Shown: positions 40,749-50,638 of the stretch, piece after piece | Position numbering within the stretch: position 1 is the stretch's first letter | How the letters are laid out: every line of letters starts with the position of its first letter | Source: Treponema denticola ATCC 35405 | GTDB lineage: Bacteria; Spirochaetota; Spirochaetia; Treponematales; Treponemataceae | Assembly: GCF_000008185.1 (NCBI RefSeq) | Contig: NC_002967.9 | Span: 620,001 to 684,000, forward strand | Direction of reading: 5' to 3' | DNA: 64,000 nucleotides | Program-made: the position numbers and the translations under genes | The notes under the pieces: model-generated | The model's input: only the letters and a program-made list of their open reading frames with translations | What the model was told of the DNA's origin: nothing | Databases searched by the model: none

Positions 40749-42689
40749 ATGGGAAAGATTATTGGAATTGACTTAGGAACAACAAACTCTTGTGTATCGG
40801 TAATGGAAGGCGGTGAACCCGTCGTTATACCGAACTCTGAAGGCGGAAGAACGACTCCGTCCATTGTAGGCTTTACCTCTAAAGATGAAAGGGTTGTAGG
40901 CCAGCCTGCAAAAAACCAAATGATTACCAACCCTGAAAGAACCGTTTATTCGGTAAAGCGCTTTATCGGGCATCGATACAGCGAGCTCACAGACGAATTA
41001 AAACGCGTTCCCTACAAAATCGTACCTCAGGGAGAAGATGTACGAATCGACATTGACGGAAAACTTTATTCCACACAGGAAATTTCCGCCTTTATTCTAC
41101 AAAAAATGAAAAAAACAGCCGAGGACTATCTGGGCGAAACCGTAACCGAGGCCGTTATAACGGTTCCGGCTTATTTTAATGATGCGCAAAGACAGGCAAC
41201 AAAGGATGCCGGAAAGATTGCCGGCTTGGAAGTAAAGCGAATCATAAACGAGCCGACAGCCGCTTCCTTGGCCTTCGGTTTTAACAAGGATTCTAAAAAA
41301 GAAAAAACAATCGCCGTATATGACCTTGGAGGAGGAACCTTCGATATTTCTATTCTTGAATTGGGTGACGGCGTTTTTGAAGTAAAATCCACAAATGGAG
41401 ATACCCACCTCGGCGGTGATGATTTTGATAACAGAATAGTAAACTGGCTTGTTGACGAGTTTAAAAAAGATACGGGCATTGACCTATCTAAAGACAGAAT
41501 GGCCTTACAACGTTTACGCGAAGCCGCTGAAAAGGCAAAGATTGAACTTTCTTCGGTTGCAAATACGGAGGTAAACTTACCCTTTATTACAGCCGATGCA
41601 AACGGGCCTAAGCACTTACAAAAGAGCTTATCCAGGGCAAAGTTTGAGCAAATGACGGAAGATCTCTTTGAAAGAACAAAGGAGCCTTGCCGAAAAGCCT
41701 TAAAAGATGCGGGTATCACTCCCGATAAAATTGATGATATTCTTTTGGTAGGCGGTTCTACGCGAATGCCTAAAGTTTTACAGATTATAAAAGAAATTTT
41801 CGGCAAAGAAGGTTCTAAGAGCGTAAACCCCGATGAAGCCGTAGCAATGGGTGCCGCTATTCAGGGCGGTATCTTGGGCGGAGATGTTAAAGATGTTCTT
41901 CTTTTGGACGTTACTCCTCTTTCTTTGGGTATCGAAACGATGGGAGGCGTATTTACACCCCTTATCAACCGAAATACTACGATTCCGACAAGGAAGAGTC
42001 AGGTCTTCTCGACAGCTGCCGACGGACAGACTGCCGTTTCTATCCATGTATTGCAGGGAGAACGCGGTATGGCCAGCCAAAACAGAACGCTCGGTAATTT
42101 TGACCTCGTAGGTATTCCTCCCGCACCGCGCGGAGTTCCGCAGATTGAAGTTACCTTCGATATTGACGCCAACGGTATCGTTCATGTTTCGGCAAAAGAC
42201 CTCGGAACCGGAAAAGAACAGCATATCCGAATCGAAAGCTCAAGCGGTTTAAGCGAGAGCGAAATCGATAGAATGGTAAAAGAAGCTGAAGCCAATGCCG
42301 AAAACGATAAGCTTGAAAAAGAAAAGGTTGAAGCAAAAAATAATGCCGATTCTCTTATTTATCAAACGGAAAAAACTCTCAAAGAAATGGGAGATAAGAT
42401 CGGTGCTGCCGATAAGCAAAAAATTGAAGCTGCAATAGCCGATTTAAGACAGGCTCTTAATTCAGATAATACGGCTGACATTAAGGCAAAGACCGAAAAC
42501 CTCCAGCAGGCAGCCTATAAGATTGCAGAAGAAATGTACAAGCAGCAGGGCGCTCAAGCAGGAGCCGATCCTAATGCCGGCAGTTCTCAGGGTGCTCAAG
42601 CGGGAACCGATTACGGTACTTCAGGTCCCAAAACCGGCACAGCCGATGATGTTGACTATGAAGTCGTAAATGATGATAATGATAAATAA
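40749..42689 (+). CDS. dnaK: Chaperone DnaK (Hsp70)
   Basis: ATP-driven protein-folding chaperone. The 646 residues begin [20 protein letters not shown] and contain the phosphate-2 loop [17 protein letters not shown], the adenosine motif [14 protein letters not shown], the interdomain linker [18 protein letters not shown] and the substrate-binding and lid domains, ending in a Gly/Asp-rich tail with EVVNDDNDK. The ATG at 40749 has GGAGAT upstream; a TTG two codons earlier is less likely. A perfect 10-bp hairpin follows the stop before dnaJ. Confidence 0.98.
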   Translation: MGKIIGIDLGTTNSCVSVMEGGEPVVIPNSEGGRTTPSIVGFTSKDERVVGQPAKNQMITNPERTVYSVKRFIGHRYSELTDELKRVPYKIVPQGEDVRIDIDGKLYSTQEISAFILQKMKKTAEDYLGETVTEAVITVPAYFNDAQRQATKDAGKIAGLEVKRIINEPTAASLAFGFNKDSKKEKTIAVYDLGGGTFDISILELGDGVFEVKSTNGDTHLGGDDFDNRIVNWLVDEFKKDTGIDLSKDRMALQRLREAAEKAKIELSSVANTEVNLPFITADANGPKHLQKSLSRAKFEQMTEDLFERTKEPCRKALKDAGITPDKIDDILLVGGSTRMPKVLQIIKEIFGKEGSKSVNPDEAVAMGAAIQGGILGGDVKDVLLLDVTPLSLGIETMGGVFTPLINRNTTIPTRKSQVFSTAADGQTAVSIHVLQGERGMASQNRTLGNFDLVGIPPAPRGVPQIEVTFDIDANGIVHVSAKDLGTGKEQHIRIESSSGLSESEIDRMVKEAEANAENDKLEKEKVEAKNNADSLIYQTEKTLKEMGDKIGAADKQKIEAAIADLRQALNSDNTADIKAKTENLQQAAYKIAEEMYKQQGAQAGADPNAGSSQGAQAGTDYGTSGPKTGTADDVDYEVVNDDNDK

Positions 42690-42709
42690 ATTTTAAGACT
42701 TAATAAACT

Positions 42710-42743
42710 GGAACCTCTAGAAGCTGATGTTTTTAGAGGTTCC
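42710..42743 (+). terminator. Hairpin between dnaK and dnaJ (attenuator candidate)
   Basis: GGAACCTCTA (42710-42719) pairs perfectly with TAGAGGTTCC (42734-42743), followed by GAAATTTTTA. The T run is weak and displaced, so partial termination or mRNA processing is more likely than full termination. It would lower dnaJ relative to dnaK. Confidence 0.6.
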
Positions 42744-42768
42744 GAAATTTTTACACTGGGAGTTTTTA

Positions 42769-43908
42769 GTGCCGGCATCTAAAAGAGACTATTATGAGGT
42801 TTTGGGCGTAGATAAAAAAGCCTCAAACGATGACATCAAAAAAGCATATCGAAAATTAGCAATCAAATATCATCCCGATAAAAACCAAGGGGATAAGGCT
42901 GCTGAAGAAAAATTTAAAGAAGCAACCGAAGCTTATGAAATTCTTATCGACGAAAAAAAGCGCAGCATGTATGACCAATTCGGCCATGCCGGCGTAGACG
43001 GAATGTCGGGCGGCGGAGGCTATGATCCTTCCGCCTTCCAAGGTTTTGAGGATATCTTCGGCGGAAGCTTTTCGGATATTTTTGAAAATCTATTCGGAGG
43101 AGGGTTTTCTTCCCGCTCATCAGGTTTCGGCGGCCGCCATGCAGGTCCTGTCCGCGGTTCTAACCTGCGCTATGATCTTCAAATTTCTTTTGTTGATGCC
43201 GTTTACGGTAAAAAAGCCGAACTCAGTTATACCCGCAATGAAAAATGTTCCGAATGTCATGGAACAGGCAGCGAAAGCGGAAGCTCAAAAAGAATGTGTC
43301 CCGATTGTAAGGGTACGGGACAAGTGCGCCAAAGTACCGGTTTCTTTTCCATATCGAGACCATGTCCTACCTGCGGCGGCGAAGGCTCCATAATCGAAAA
43401 ACCATGTAAAAAATGCGGAGGAAACGGCTTAGAGCGTAAGAAACAGCGCATAATCGTTACCATTCCTGCCGGTGTCGAAAACGGAAAACGGATTACGATT
43501 CCCAGTCAAGGAAATGCCGGTCAGGCCGGCGGAGACTACGGCGACCTCTTTGTATTTATCTTTGTTCAAGCTCATCCTTATTTTGAACGTAACGGAATAG
43601 ACCTCTACTGTGCTGTTCCCATATCAATGACTCAGGCAGCCTTGGGCGGGGAAATAAACATCAAATCTCTCGATGAAAAAACATTGAGACTAAAAATTCC
43701 GGCCGGAACACAAAACGGAAAACTTTTAAGGATTCGAGGCGAAGGTGTTCCTACGGGAATAGGCCGAAAGGGCGATCTTTATATTCAAATTCAAGTGCAA
43801 ATTCCTTCAAAATTGTCATCAAATTCAAAAAAACTTTTGCAAGAAATTTCGGCGATTGAAGGTGAAAATGAAAATCCTAATCTTATCCCTTTAAAAGATT
43901 TACCTTAA
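42769..43908 (+). CDS. dnaJ: Co-chaperone DnaJ (Hsp40)
   Basis: Stimulates DnaK ATPase and delivers substrates. The 379 residues have a J domain with YHPDKNQG (HPD triad near residue 34), a Gly/Phe-rich linker, four zinc-binding CxxCxGxG units ([32 protein letters not shown]) and the C-terminal substrate domains. I set the start at the GTG at 42769 (product [13 protein letters not shown]) because GGGAG lies six nt upstream and the J domain begins right after; an ATG 14 codons earlier lies in the hairpin region. Confidence 0.97.
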   Translation: MPASKRDYYEVLGVDKKASNDDIKKAYRKLAIKYHPDKNQGDKAAEEKFKEATEAYEILIDEKKRSMYDQFGHAGVDGMSGGGGYDPSAFQGFEDIFGGSFSDIFENLFGGGFSSRSSGFGGRHAGPVRGSNLRYDLQISFVDAVYGKKAELSYTRNEKCSECHGTGSESGSSKRMCPDCKGTGQVRQSTGFFSISRPCPTCGGEGSIIEKPCKKCGGNGLERKKQRIIVTIPAGVENGKRITIPSQGNAGQAGGDYGDLFVFIFVQAHPYFERNGIDLYCAVPISMTQAALGGEINIKSLDEKTLRLKIPAGTQNGKLLRIRGEGVPTGIGRKGDLYIQIQVQIPSKLSSNSKKLLQEISAIEGENENPNLIPLKDLP

Positions 43909-43979
43909 AAATTTTTACTTTACACTTTATTTTTATTTTATTTTATGATATAATACCCTTTAAGCTGGAGAAAATCATA

Positions 43980-45431
43980 ATGATAAAATTACGTAAATTA
44001 CTTTCAAATATTCTAATAAGTGTTGGGATGGGGAGTGTTTTTGCCCTCTTCTTGATATTTGTCAGCCCGAGATTTTTGTTTTTAGGTAAATTTTATTCGG
44101 CTAATGATATGACTCTGGCTTTGAGCCGATTGGAAATAATTCCTGAGATAACACAGATTCACCGTTTTATCATAGGATCCTTGGTTTTTGTTATTGTTGC
44201 AATCTTTGCAGACTCTCTTATACGCAGCTTTTATAAGAAAATAGAAAGTAGGGCGTATGATAAGCCTAAAACTAAGGTTTTTGCGGAATTTTTGAAAAAA
44301 ATTCGGTTTTGTTACACTATAGAAAATTTAATAGATACCGTACAGAATGAGCTTGAGTATTCGGGTGACTGTTCGGTAATGCTTGTAGATACCATAGAAA
44401 ATATTGTATTATATAATAGTGCTTCAAGATTTATTTCCTCTCCTGAAACTTTTTCTTCTCTGCATGAAATTACAGTAGAATACAAGCCCGGAGTTTATTT
44501 TTTTAATGCAGATATGCAGGGATGCAAACTTAAAGATGCCCGTATTGCTGCTGTAATCTTAGAAAAAATACAATTTTTTATTATTTGCGGATATTTTAAC
44601 GAGGTGGAACCTGAGATTTTTAATACACTGTTTTCGGAATTTTTGAGTTATCAAAACAGGGTTACTACTCTTGAACAGCTTTTATACTTTTCGGAATTAA
44701 GCCAAGAATGGAACATGGTTGCCAACACACAAAAAGCCTTCTTACCTCAAAAGCTCCCTGAGATGCCTATGCTTGAGTTGGCGGCTTATTTTAAACCTCT
44801 TGTAAACGTATCAGGGGATTATTATGATGCCATAAAAGTTGATGAACATAAAACCCTCTTAGTTGTAGGGGACGTCTCCGGTAAGGGCCTTTCGGCTGCA
44901 TTGGTTATGGGTATTGTTGTAAATACAATCAAAATAGCAAAAAATAAAGAAGACCTTCCTGCTCTTGTTTTGGCGGTAGACAGCGCCATAAAAAGAATGG
45001 GCCTTTTGGATAAGTATACGGTTTTATTTTTGGGTTTAGTTGATACCGAAAAAATGACTATAAAATATGTTAATGCCTCAATGGAAGATCCGATGATTCT
45101 TACGGAATCGCCGGACGGCTACAAGGTAAAGGTTCTTGAATCTACTTGCAGTATTGTAGGTATTATTGACTTCGATAAAATAGAAGTTCATGAAAGGCCT
45201 CTCTATCGAGGTGATGTTATTTTGATGATGACTGATGGCGTTCCCGAGGCTATGAATAATGAAGGTGTTGAATTAGCTGAGACCGATATGTACATGGAAT
45301 CTATAAAATCCTTTGTTCAATATAGTGCAGATGATATAGTGCAAAAAGTTGCCGGTATGGCTTATGCTCATGCAGGTAATCAGCCCATGAGAGACGACAT
45401 TACTATAATGTGTGCTAAGGTTAAGGGGTAA
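43980..45431 (+). CDS. PP2C/SpoIIE-type serine phosphatase, membrane anchored
   Basis: A 483-residue protein with two N-terminal membrane helices (about 12-33 and 60-82) joined by a short outer loop, a linker with a GAF-like region (about 110-235), and a C-terminal PP2C/SpoIIE phosphatase domain marked by NVSGDYYDAIKVD, LLVVGDVSGKGLSAAL and VILMMTDGVPEAMN. Such enzymes dephosphorylate STAS antagonists in partner-switching control. It is followed after three nt by a second phosphatase and then a STAS protein, which together form one transcript. Confidence 0.9.
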   Translation: MIKLRKLLSNILISVGMGSVFALFLIFVSPRFLFLGKFYSANDMTLALSRLEIIPEITQIHRFIIGSLVFVIVAIFADSLIRSFYKKIESRAYDKPKTKVFAEFLKKIRFCYTIENLIDTVQNELEYSGDCSVMLVDTIENIVLYNSASRFISSPETFSSLHEITVEYKPGVYFFNADMQGCKLKDARIAAVILEKIQFFIICGYFNEVEPEIFNTLFSEFLSYQNRVTTLEQLLYFSELSQEWNMVANTQKAFLPQKLPEMPMLELAAYFKPLVNVSGDYYDAIKVDEHKTLLVVGDVSGKGLSAALVMGIVVNTIKIAKNKEDLPALVLAVDSAIKRMGLLDKYTVLFLGLVDTEKMTIKYVNASMEDPMILTESPDGYKVKVLESTCSIVGIIDFDKIEVHERPLYRGDVILMMTDGVPEAMNNEGVELAETDMYMESIKSFVQYSADDIVQKVAGMAYAHAGNQPMRDDITIMCAKVKG

Positions 45432-45434
45432 GGT

Positions 45435-47561
45435 ATGGGGCTGATTGTTTTTGAATTCTTTTTTCTTGTTGTTTTAACTATATTGGCTATAAGTCTTATT
45501 TTTAAAGAAGAGCCTTATGCAAGAGGCCTTTTTATGGTTGCCGGAATGACGGTAATAACGACCTTGCTTTTTCTGACCTTAATATTAGCATTATATTTTA
45601 ATTTTTCCGGTGTGGTTTTTATTATATCTAAAATTTTCATGATAGGGATGGTTTCGATTTCATTCTTTACCTTGCAGTTTACTGTTAAAATGCCTTATTT
45701 TGAGCGTAAGAAGAATGTTTCTTTTACAGTGTTTAATGGTATTTTACATTTAGGGATTGCAGCATTTGTAATTTTCTTTGTAAAAGGTTTCTTTTGGAAT
45801 CCTCTATCAGGTTTTAAATTCACATCGGTTATGATAGCGGGAAATCCTGCCTCAGATATTTTTGAAAGGATAGTCCTTTTGGTTGTACCTGTTTTGGCGA
45901 TGTTGATTTCTATATATAAAGTTTTTAAGGAAGAAAGTATAATTTACAGGCAGCAGATGATAATTTATTTTCTGGCCCTTCTTTTTAGCGTAATTATTTG
46001 GAGCTTTGTATATTATCTTTCTACTATTTTTTCATGGGCAATAGCTATAACACCTTTTGGATATCTACTTTTGCTCTTCTTTGCTTCATTCGGATTTTCA
46101 ACCTCAATGGTATATGATAGAAAACAGCTGTTCCTTGCCTTATTGAGGTTTTTGGTTTTTATCTTAGTGTTTGCCGCAGTAACAGGTTATTGGGCTTCAT
46201 GGGTTCTTACCTATGTCCGTAATTTTTATCTTCAGGTTGTTTTGTTGATCGTAGGGGCTCTTATTTTCCTTGCTATTAGGAATTTCGTTTCTCAAAGATT
46301 TAAATGGCTTTTGGGTGATACTTCCGAATATGCGAAGGCCATAGAAGAAAAATTGCAACAAGTTGACTATACGAAAGGCCGTGAAAAAGTTATGGAAGAT
46401 TTTTCTAATATTTTATTGGATCAGCTAAATGCCGACTCTATCAATATTTTGATTGCCGGTGAAAATGAAATATTGGAACCTGTTTATTCGACGCTGAATG
46501 TAACTTCTACTTTTGATGCCGCTCAACCTATTTTTAACTTTTTATTGAATGAAAATATTCAGGTTATAATGAGATCTCAAGTTTTGACAAACCCCGTTTT
46601 TTCCGATGTAAGAAGTGAATTGATAGGCTTTATGAACCGGATGTATGCAGAAATATTGATTTGTGTACGTGAGGGGCAAAAATTGATAGGTGTTATTTCC
46701 ATTTCTTCTAAAAAAAGAAAAGAGGCTTATACTACATATGATTTTGATGTTTTAAATAGTCTTTATTCTTACTTCTTTTTAGTTGTTTACTATTTAAGAA
46801 ATATTGCAAAACAGGATATAGTTCTTATTCTTGATAGAGAAATAGAAATGTCCGATCAAATTATCGGTTCAATTCAAAAAAACATAGATATTGTCGAAAA
46901 AAAAGTTATTGATGTGGATTCGGTCGCTTTTTCGGCTCATCAATTGGGAGGCGATTTTACCGACTTTATTAGATTGTCTGAAGATAGGTATTTATTTTTG
47001 ATAGGAGACGTTTCCGGTAAAGGCTTGAGTGCAAGTATGTCAATGGTTATTTTGAAGTCTGTTCTTCACACATACCTTTCAGAAACACCTGATTTTAAAG
47101 AGCTTGTAATAAAAATAAATACGTTTATAAAGGAAAATTTGCCAAAGGGAACGTTCCTTGCGGGGCTTTTCGGTATTATAGATTTTAAAACCACAACAAT
47201 ATATTATCTTAACTGTGGTATTCCCCTCATGTCTATGTATATTGATTCTTATAAAAATGTTATCGAAATACAGGGAGAGGGAAGGGTATTAGGTTTCGTA
47301 AAAAATATACGCCCCTTTTTAAAGGTCCGAAAAATCACAATGAACCGTAATGATATTATAGTATTTACGACTGACGGTTTGTTGGATTCCAAGAACTTAA
47401 AAGGCGATAAATTCGGAAATGATAGAGTAAGCCGTTTAATTGCAGTAAATAGAACTAAGTCTGCTAAAGAGATTTCTAATGCAATATATAAAACATTCTT
47501 GGATTATATTGCTCATGAAATTGAAGATGATATTACTATTATGACATTTAAACATATATAA
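45435..47561 (+). CDS. PP2C/SpoIIE-type phosphatase with multi-helix membrane sensor and GAF domain
   Basis: A 708-residue protein. The N-terminal 290 residues hold about eight membrane helices and probably sense a signal. A GAF-like domain follows (about 305-455; NADSINILIAGENEILEPVY), then a helical linker and a PP2C/SpoIIE domain with FSAHQLGGDFTDFIRL, LIGDVSGKGLSASMSM and IIVFTTDGLLDSKN. The aspartates that bind the two metal ions are kept. It probably acts on the STAS protein encoded ten nt downstream. Having two unlike phosphatases for one antagonist implies two inputs. Confidence 0.9.
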   Translation: MGLIVFEFFFLVVLTILAISLIFKEEPYARGLFMVAGMTVITTLLFLTLILALYFNFSGVVFIISKIFMIGMVSISFFTLQFTVKMPYFERKKNVSFTVFNGILHLGIAAFVIFFVKGFFWNPLSGFKFTSVMIAGNPASDIFERIVLLVVPVLAMLISIYKVFKEESIIYRQQMIIYFLALLFSVIIWSFVYYLSTIFSWAIAITPFGYLLLLFFASFGFSTSMVYDRKQLFLALLRFLVFILVFAAVTGYWASWVLTYVRNFYLQVVLLIVGALIFLAIRNFVSQRFKWLLGDTSEYAKAIEEKLQQVDYTKGREKVMEDFSNILLDQLNADSINILIAGENEILEPVYSTLNVTSTFDAAQPIFNFLLNENIQVIMRSQVLTNPVFSDVRSELIGFMNRMYAEILICVREGQKLIGVISISSKKRKEAYTTYDFDVLNSLYSYFFLVVYYLRNIAKQDIVLILDREIEMSDQIIGSIQKNIDIVEKKVIDVDSVAFSAHQLGGDFTDFIRLSEDRYLFLIGDVSGKGLSASMSMVILKSVLHTYLSETPDFKELVIKINTFIKENLPKGTFLAGLFGIIDFKTTTIYYLNCGIPLMSMYIDSYKNVIEIQGEGRVLGFVKNIRPFLKVRKITMNRNDIIVFTTDGLLDSKNLKGDKFGNDRVSRLIAVNRTKSAKEISNAIYKTFLDYIAHEIEDDITIMTFKHI

Positions 47562-47570
47562 GGAAGTTTT

Positions 47571-47894
47571 ATGGAGAATTTAATTATTAATGAATCGGAA
47601 GTATCCGGATGCTTATTATTGTCTATAGAAGGCTCTGTTAATTTATATACATCCGGTGATTTTGAAAAAAAAGTATATTCGGCAATTAAAGAGCATGATA
47701 CAATTTTGGATCTATCAAAGGTAACATCATTGTCGTCGTCGGGAATTGGAGTGCTTATGTCTGCTCATAACGATAGTGAGGATAACGGACACAAGATGTA
47801 TATATTGAATCCGGCTAAAGATGTCAAAATGGCTCTGGATTCAACAGGGTTTTCCGATGTGTTTAATATTATCCATTCCATTGATGAGATATAA
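47571..47894 (+). CDS. STAS-domain anti-sigma-factor antagonist
   Basis: A 107-residue protein made of a single STAS domain. The motif DLSKVTSLSSSGIGVLMSAHN near residues 50-70 carries the serine that is phosphorylated in RsbV/SpoIIAA-like antagonists (DxSxxxxxSSxG). In its unphosphorylated form such a protein binds an anti-sigma kinase and frees a sigma factor or another output. Neither a kinase of the RsbW type nor a sigma gene is seen nearby. The ATG has AGGAAG seven nt upstream. Confidence 0.9.
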   Translation: MENLIINESEVSGCLLLSIEGSVNLYTSGDFEKKVYSAIKEHDTILDLSKVTSLSSSGIGVLMSAHNDSEDNGHKMYILNPAKDVKMALDSTGFSDVFNIIHSIDEI

Positions 47895-47917
47895 AAAGTT
47901 TTAATTTGTTTTAAAAT

Positions 47918-48718
47918 ATGTATTTTACTCCAAAGAAGATTTTTTCTCTGTTTCTCTTTTTTGCATTTATGTTTTTTATTTATCCAAATGATAAAATCTC
48001 TGATGAAGATATATATAAAAAAGTATATACGTATATTTCAAAAAGATTTCCTAAGCAAATTTTTAATAAAATAAACAATAATCGTGAGATTTTTTTTAAG
48101 GACTTAAATGTTGTTTTGAAAAATGAAAAAGAAGATGAATTGATTTTGGTAGATAAGCTTAATTTTCTTGATAAGTCCTATGAACCTAAAAATATTATAT
48201 TGCTTTATGATGTAAAAGATAGAAAGTATCTTTTAGAGCGCTATGATATCTATCTTGCAAAAATTGCGGAGCGTCCCTTGCAAAAATTAGCAGAAGCTGC
48301 AAAAAAAGAAGGGATAGAAATAATGATAAGTTCGGGCTATCGTTCTTATATCTATCAGGCAAATCTTTTTTCAAAATATGTAAATGTGTATGGTAAAAAA
48401 GATGTTCAGTTTTTTTCTGCACCGCCCGGAGCAAGTCAGCATCAACTGGGTACCGTAATCGATTTAGGCAGTATTGATGATTCTTATGCCGATACTGCTG
48501 AAGGAAAATGGATGTTTAAAAATGCGTGGAAATACGGCTGGTCCCTATCCTATCCTAAAGATATGGAGCATATTACAGGCTATAAATGGGAGAGCTGGCA
48601 CTATCGGTATTTGGGAGTTGAAGCTTGTAAATTTCAAAAAGAATGGTTCGGCGATATTCAGCAATATATGCTGGAATTTATTGATCTTTGGAAAAAAGAG
48701 AAAGCAAAACTTAATTAG
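47918..48718 (+). CDS. D-alanyl-D-alanine carboxypeptidase (VanY family), secreted
   Basis: A zinc-dependent peptidoglycan D,D-carboxypeptidase. The 266 residues begin with a hydrophobic signal or anchor (IFSLFLFFAFMFFIYP) and contain the metal-site motifs ISSGYRSYIYQ, GASQHQLGTVIDLG (His and Asp ligands) and ESWHYRYLG (His ligand and catalytic Glu-like residue). It would trim stem peptides in the periplasm. There is no strong ribosome site; it follows the STAS gene by 23 nt and probably shares its transcript, linking the phosphatase pathway to the cell wall. Confidence 0.9.
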   Translation: MYFTPKKIFSLFLFFAFMFFIYPNDKISDEDIYKKVYTYISKRFPKQIFNKINNNREIFFKDLNVVLKNEKEDELILVDKLNFLDKSYEPKNIILLYDVKDRKYLLERYDIYLAKIAERPLQKLAEAAKKEGIEIMISSGYRSYIYQANLFSKYVNVYGKKDVQFFSAPPGASQHQLGTVIDLGSIDDSYADTAEGKWMFKNAWKYGWSLSYPKDMEHITGYKWESWHYRYLGVEACKFQKEWFGDIQQYMLEFIDLWKKEKAKLN

Positions 48719-49659
48719 TTGTTTATATCTTTTTCGGATAAACCGAAGCCTTCCTCTTCATGGTTATGAATCCCATATGGTTCAATATGTACCATTACAT
48801 CATAAACATTTTCTATTTTTTCTTTAATTGCTGAAGTTACCTTTTCCGCGATGCTGTGGCCTTCGCAGATACTCATTTCGGCATCGACCTCAATATCCAA
48901 ATCTATATCTAAAAGATTTGCCATCCTTCTTATTCTTGCGCGGTGAGGATTATGAGCCCCTTCAACGGAATTTACAGCCTCAAATAATTGTTTATATAAA
49001 ATATCGTTTGTATTTCCGTCCATTAATTCAACATTCAGTTCCATAAAAAGGTCTATACCCGATTTCATAATCCAAAGACTTACGAGGAGGGCTGTAACAG
49101 CATCGAAAATAGGAGCTTTAAAAAAGCGGGAAATTGCAAGACCTGCTAAAACCGAAGCAGAAAGGATTACGTCATTTGTCATATTTTTTGCATTGGCTTG
49201 AATCATCATGCTGCCGGTTTTTTTTCCTATAATATACTGGTTTAGGGCTAAAAGAAGTTTTACTGCAATTGAAGATACCGTAACGATAACTGCAAGTATA
49301 TGAGGCATCAGAATAGTTACGGTTCCTTTATAAACATTTATGAGTTTTCCCCCTGCCGTGATACATAACTGAAATCCGGCTATCATAATTATAAAGGCTA
49401 AAATTAAAGAAGCCATAGTTTCTGCCCGCTGATGGCCCCATGGGTGTTCCTTATCCGAAGGTCTTCCTATTATAAAACTTACTGCAAGGGTCATAATAGA
49501 AATGGCAACATCTGTAGCAGAGTCAATTCCGTCGCCGATTACTGAAAGACTGTTTGCATAAATTCCTATTACAAGTTTTGCGATACATATTATTATGTTT
49601 CCTATAAGAGAAATTAAGGAGGCAATTCTTACAAGTTTTATTCTATTACCGTTATTCAT
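48715..49659 (-). CDS. Cation diffusion facilitator (CDF) metal transporter
   Basis: A 314-residue proton-coupled divalent-metal exporter. Six membrane helices precede a C-terminal cytoplasmic domain of about 100 residues with a His-rich end. The metal-site aspartates are visible in VIGDGIDSATDVA (helix 2), together with the HPWGHQRAETMAS motif. Zinc, iron or manganese are all possible. Its end overlaps the carboxypeptidase stop by four bases on the other strand. A clear promoter lies upstream with the -10 box six nt from the ATG and no ribosome site. Confidence 0.93.
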   Translation of the reverse strand: MNNGNRIKLVRIASLISLIGNIIICIAKLVIGIYANSLSVIGDGIDSATDVAISIMTLAVSFIIGRPSDKEHPWGHQRAETMASLILAFIIMIAGFQLCITAGGKLINVYKGTVTILMPHILAVIVTVSSIAVKLLLALNQYIIGKKTGSMMIQANAKNMTNDVILSASVLAGLAISRFFKAPIFDAVTALLVSLWIMKSGIDLFMELNVELMDGNTNDILYKQLFEAVNSVEGAHNPHRARIRRMANLLDIDLDIEVDAEMSICEGHSIAEKVTSAIKEKIENVYDVMVHIEPYGIHNHEEEGFGLSEKDINN

Positions 49660-49665
49660 TTTTTT

Positions 49666-49694
49666 ATTATATCAAAATAAAATAATAAAATCAA
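49666..49694 (-). promoter_or_regulatory. Promoter of the CDF gene, leaderless type
   Basis: On the minus strand: TTGATT (49694-49689), a 17-nt spacer, TATAAT (49671-49666), six nt (all A), then the ATG. No Shine-Dalgarno sequence is possible in that space. Confidence 0.7.
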
Positions 49695-49707
49695 TCTTAA
49701 AAAGGAG

Positions 49708-49736
49708 TTGAATATTATAAAGTTTAATTGTAGAAT
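49708..49736 (+). promoter_or_regulatory. Promoter of the phosphodiester-glycosidase-like lipoprotein
   Basis: TTGAAT (49708-49713), a 17-nt spacer, TAGAAT (49731-49736). The ATG at 49757 follows CGGAGAT, so this gene has a short but normal leader. It is divergent from the CDF promoter, 14 bp away. Confidence 0.65.
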
Positions 49737-49756
49737 GAGGTTTACCGGAGATATTT

Positions 49757-50638
49757 ATGTATTCAAATTCTAAATGCAATAAATTTTTAATGTATTTTAT
49801 TTTTATTATTTTTTTATTTTGTTCTTGTCAAACTTTTTACCCCAAAAACAGTCCTGAATTTTCTTTTATAGAAAATTCGGGAAAAAATTTTGTTTGGGAA
49901 AAATTGACTGAAGGGATTTTTCTTTCACATATTAAATATGAAGACTATCCTCTCATTATACATGCCGTAAAAATAGATCTGACTAATCCTAAATTAAAAA
50001 TAGTTGTAACGGAACCTGCACTCTTTAACAGCAAAGGTATGGTAAAAAGAGAAACAACTTTAAGTTTCGCTCGAAGGCATAATACTGTAATAGCCTTGAA
50101 TGCCGCATTTTTTAATGTAATATCTTTTTCATTTTCTTTAAGAGGAGAGCCGCTTGGAATTCATATCGATAAAAAAATAAATTTATCTAAGCCTTTCCCT
50201 AAATATGGGGCGCTATGCTTTTTAGATGATAATTCTGCCTTTATAATAGAGTCCCAAAATACGGAAGACATTAAAGCTGATATTGAATATGCCGTAAGCG
50301 GTAATAGAATAATCTTAAAAAACGGAAAGCCTATAATAACAAATATCAGTAAAAAAGAAAATTCAAGAACCTGTGTTGGTCTTGCAGATGGAGGAAAAAC
50401 TTTATATCTTTTTTTTGCAGAAGGTGAAAATAAAAAAAAGAGCAGGGGTATAACTTATGATCAAGCTCATTTTTTTATGAAAAAACTCGGTGCCCAAGAT
50501 GCTATACATTTAGACGGAGGAGGTTCCAGCTCTTTAATAATAAAAAAAGAAAATAGTTTTTTTGTTCAAGTCCCTTCAATTTCGCATTTCGGTTTGCGTA
50601 AGGTTGTAACAAATTTAGGTTTTATAATAGAGGATTGA
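49757..50638 (+). CDS. Phosphodiester glycosidase (NAGPA-domain) lipoprotein
   Basis: A 293-residue lipoprotein. The signal MYSNSKCNKFLMYFIFIIFL is followed by FCSC as lipobox. The mature part carries the NAGPA/DUF2233 fold, recognised from ALNAAFFN near residue 115, TCVGLADGGKTLYLFF and the HLDGGGSSSLII motif near residue 255. Relatives remove exposed N-acetylglucosamine-phosphate or act on cell-wall glycans; the substrate here is unknown. It overlaps the convergent oppF gene by 17 bp. Confidence 0.88.
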   Translation: MYSNSKCNKFLMYFIFIIFLFCSCQTFYPKNSPEFSFIENSGKNFVWEKLTEGIFLSHIKYEDYPLIIHAVKIDLTNPKLKIVVTEPALFNSKGMVKRETTLSFARRHNTVIALNAAFFNVISFSFSLRGEPLGIHIDKKINLSKPFPKYGALCFLDDNSAFIIESQNTEDIKADIEYAVSGNRIILKNGKPIITNISKKENSRTCVGLADGGKTLYLFFAEGENKKKSRGITYDQAHFFMKKLGAQDAIHLDGGGSSSLIIKKENSFFVQVPSISHFGLRKVVTNLGFIIED

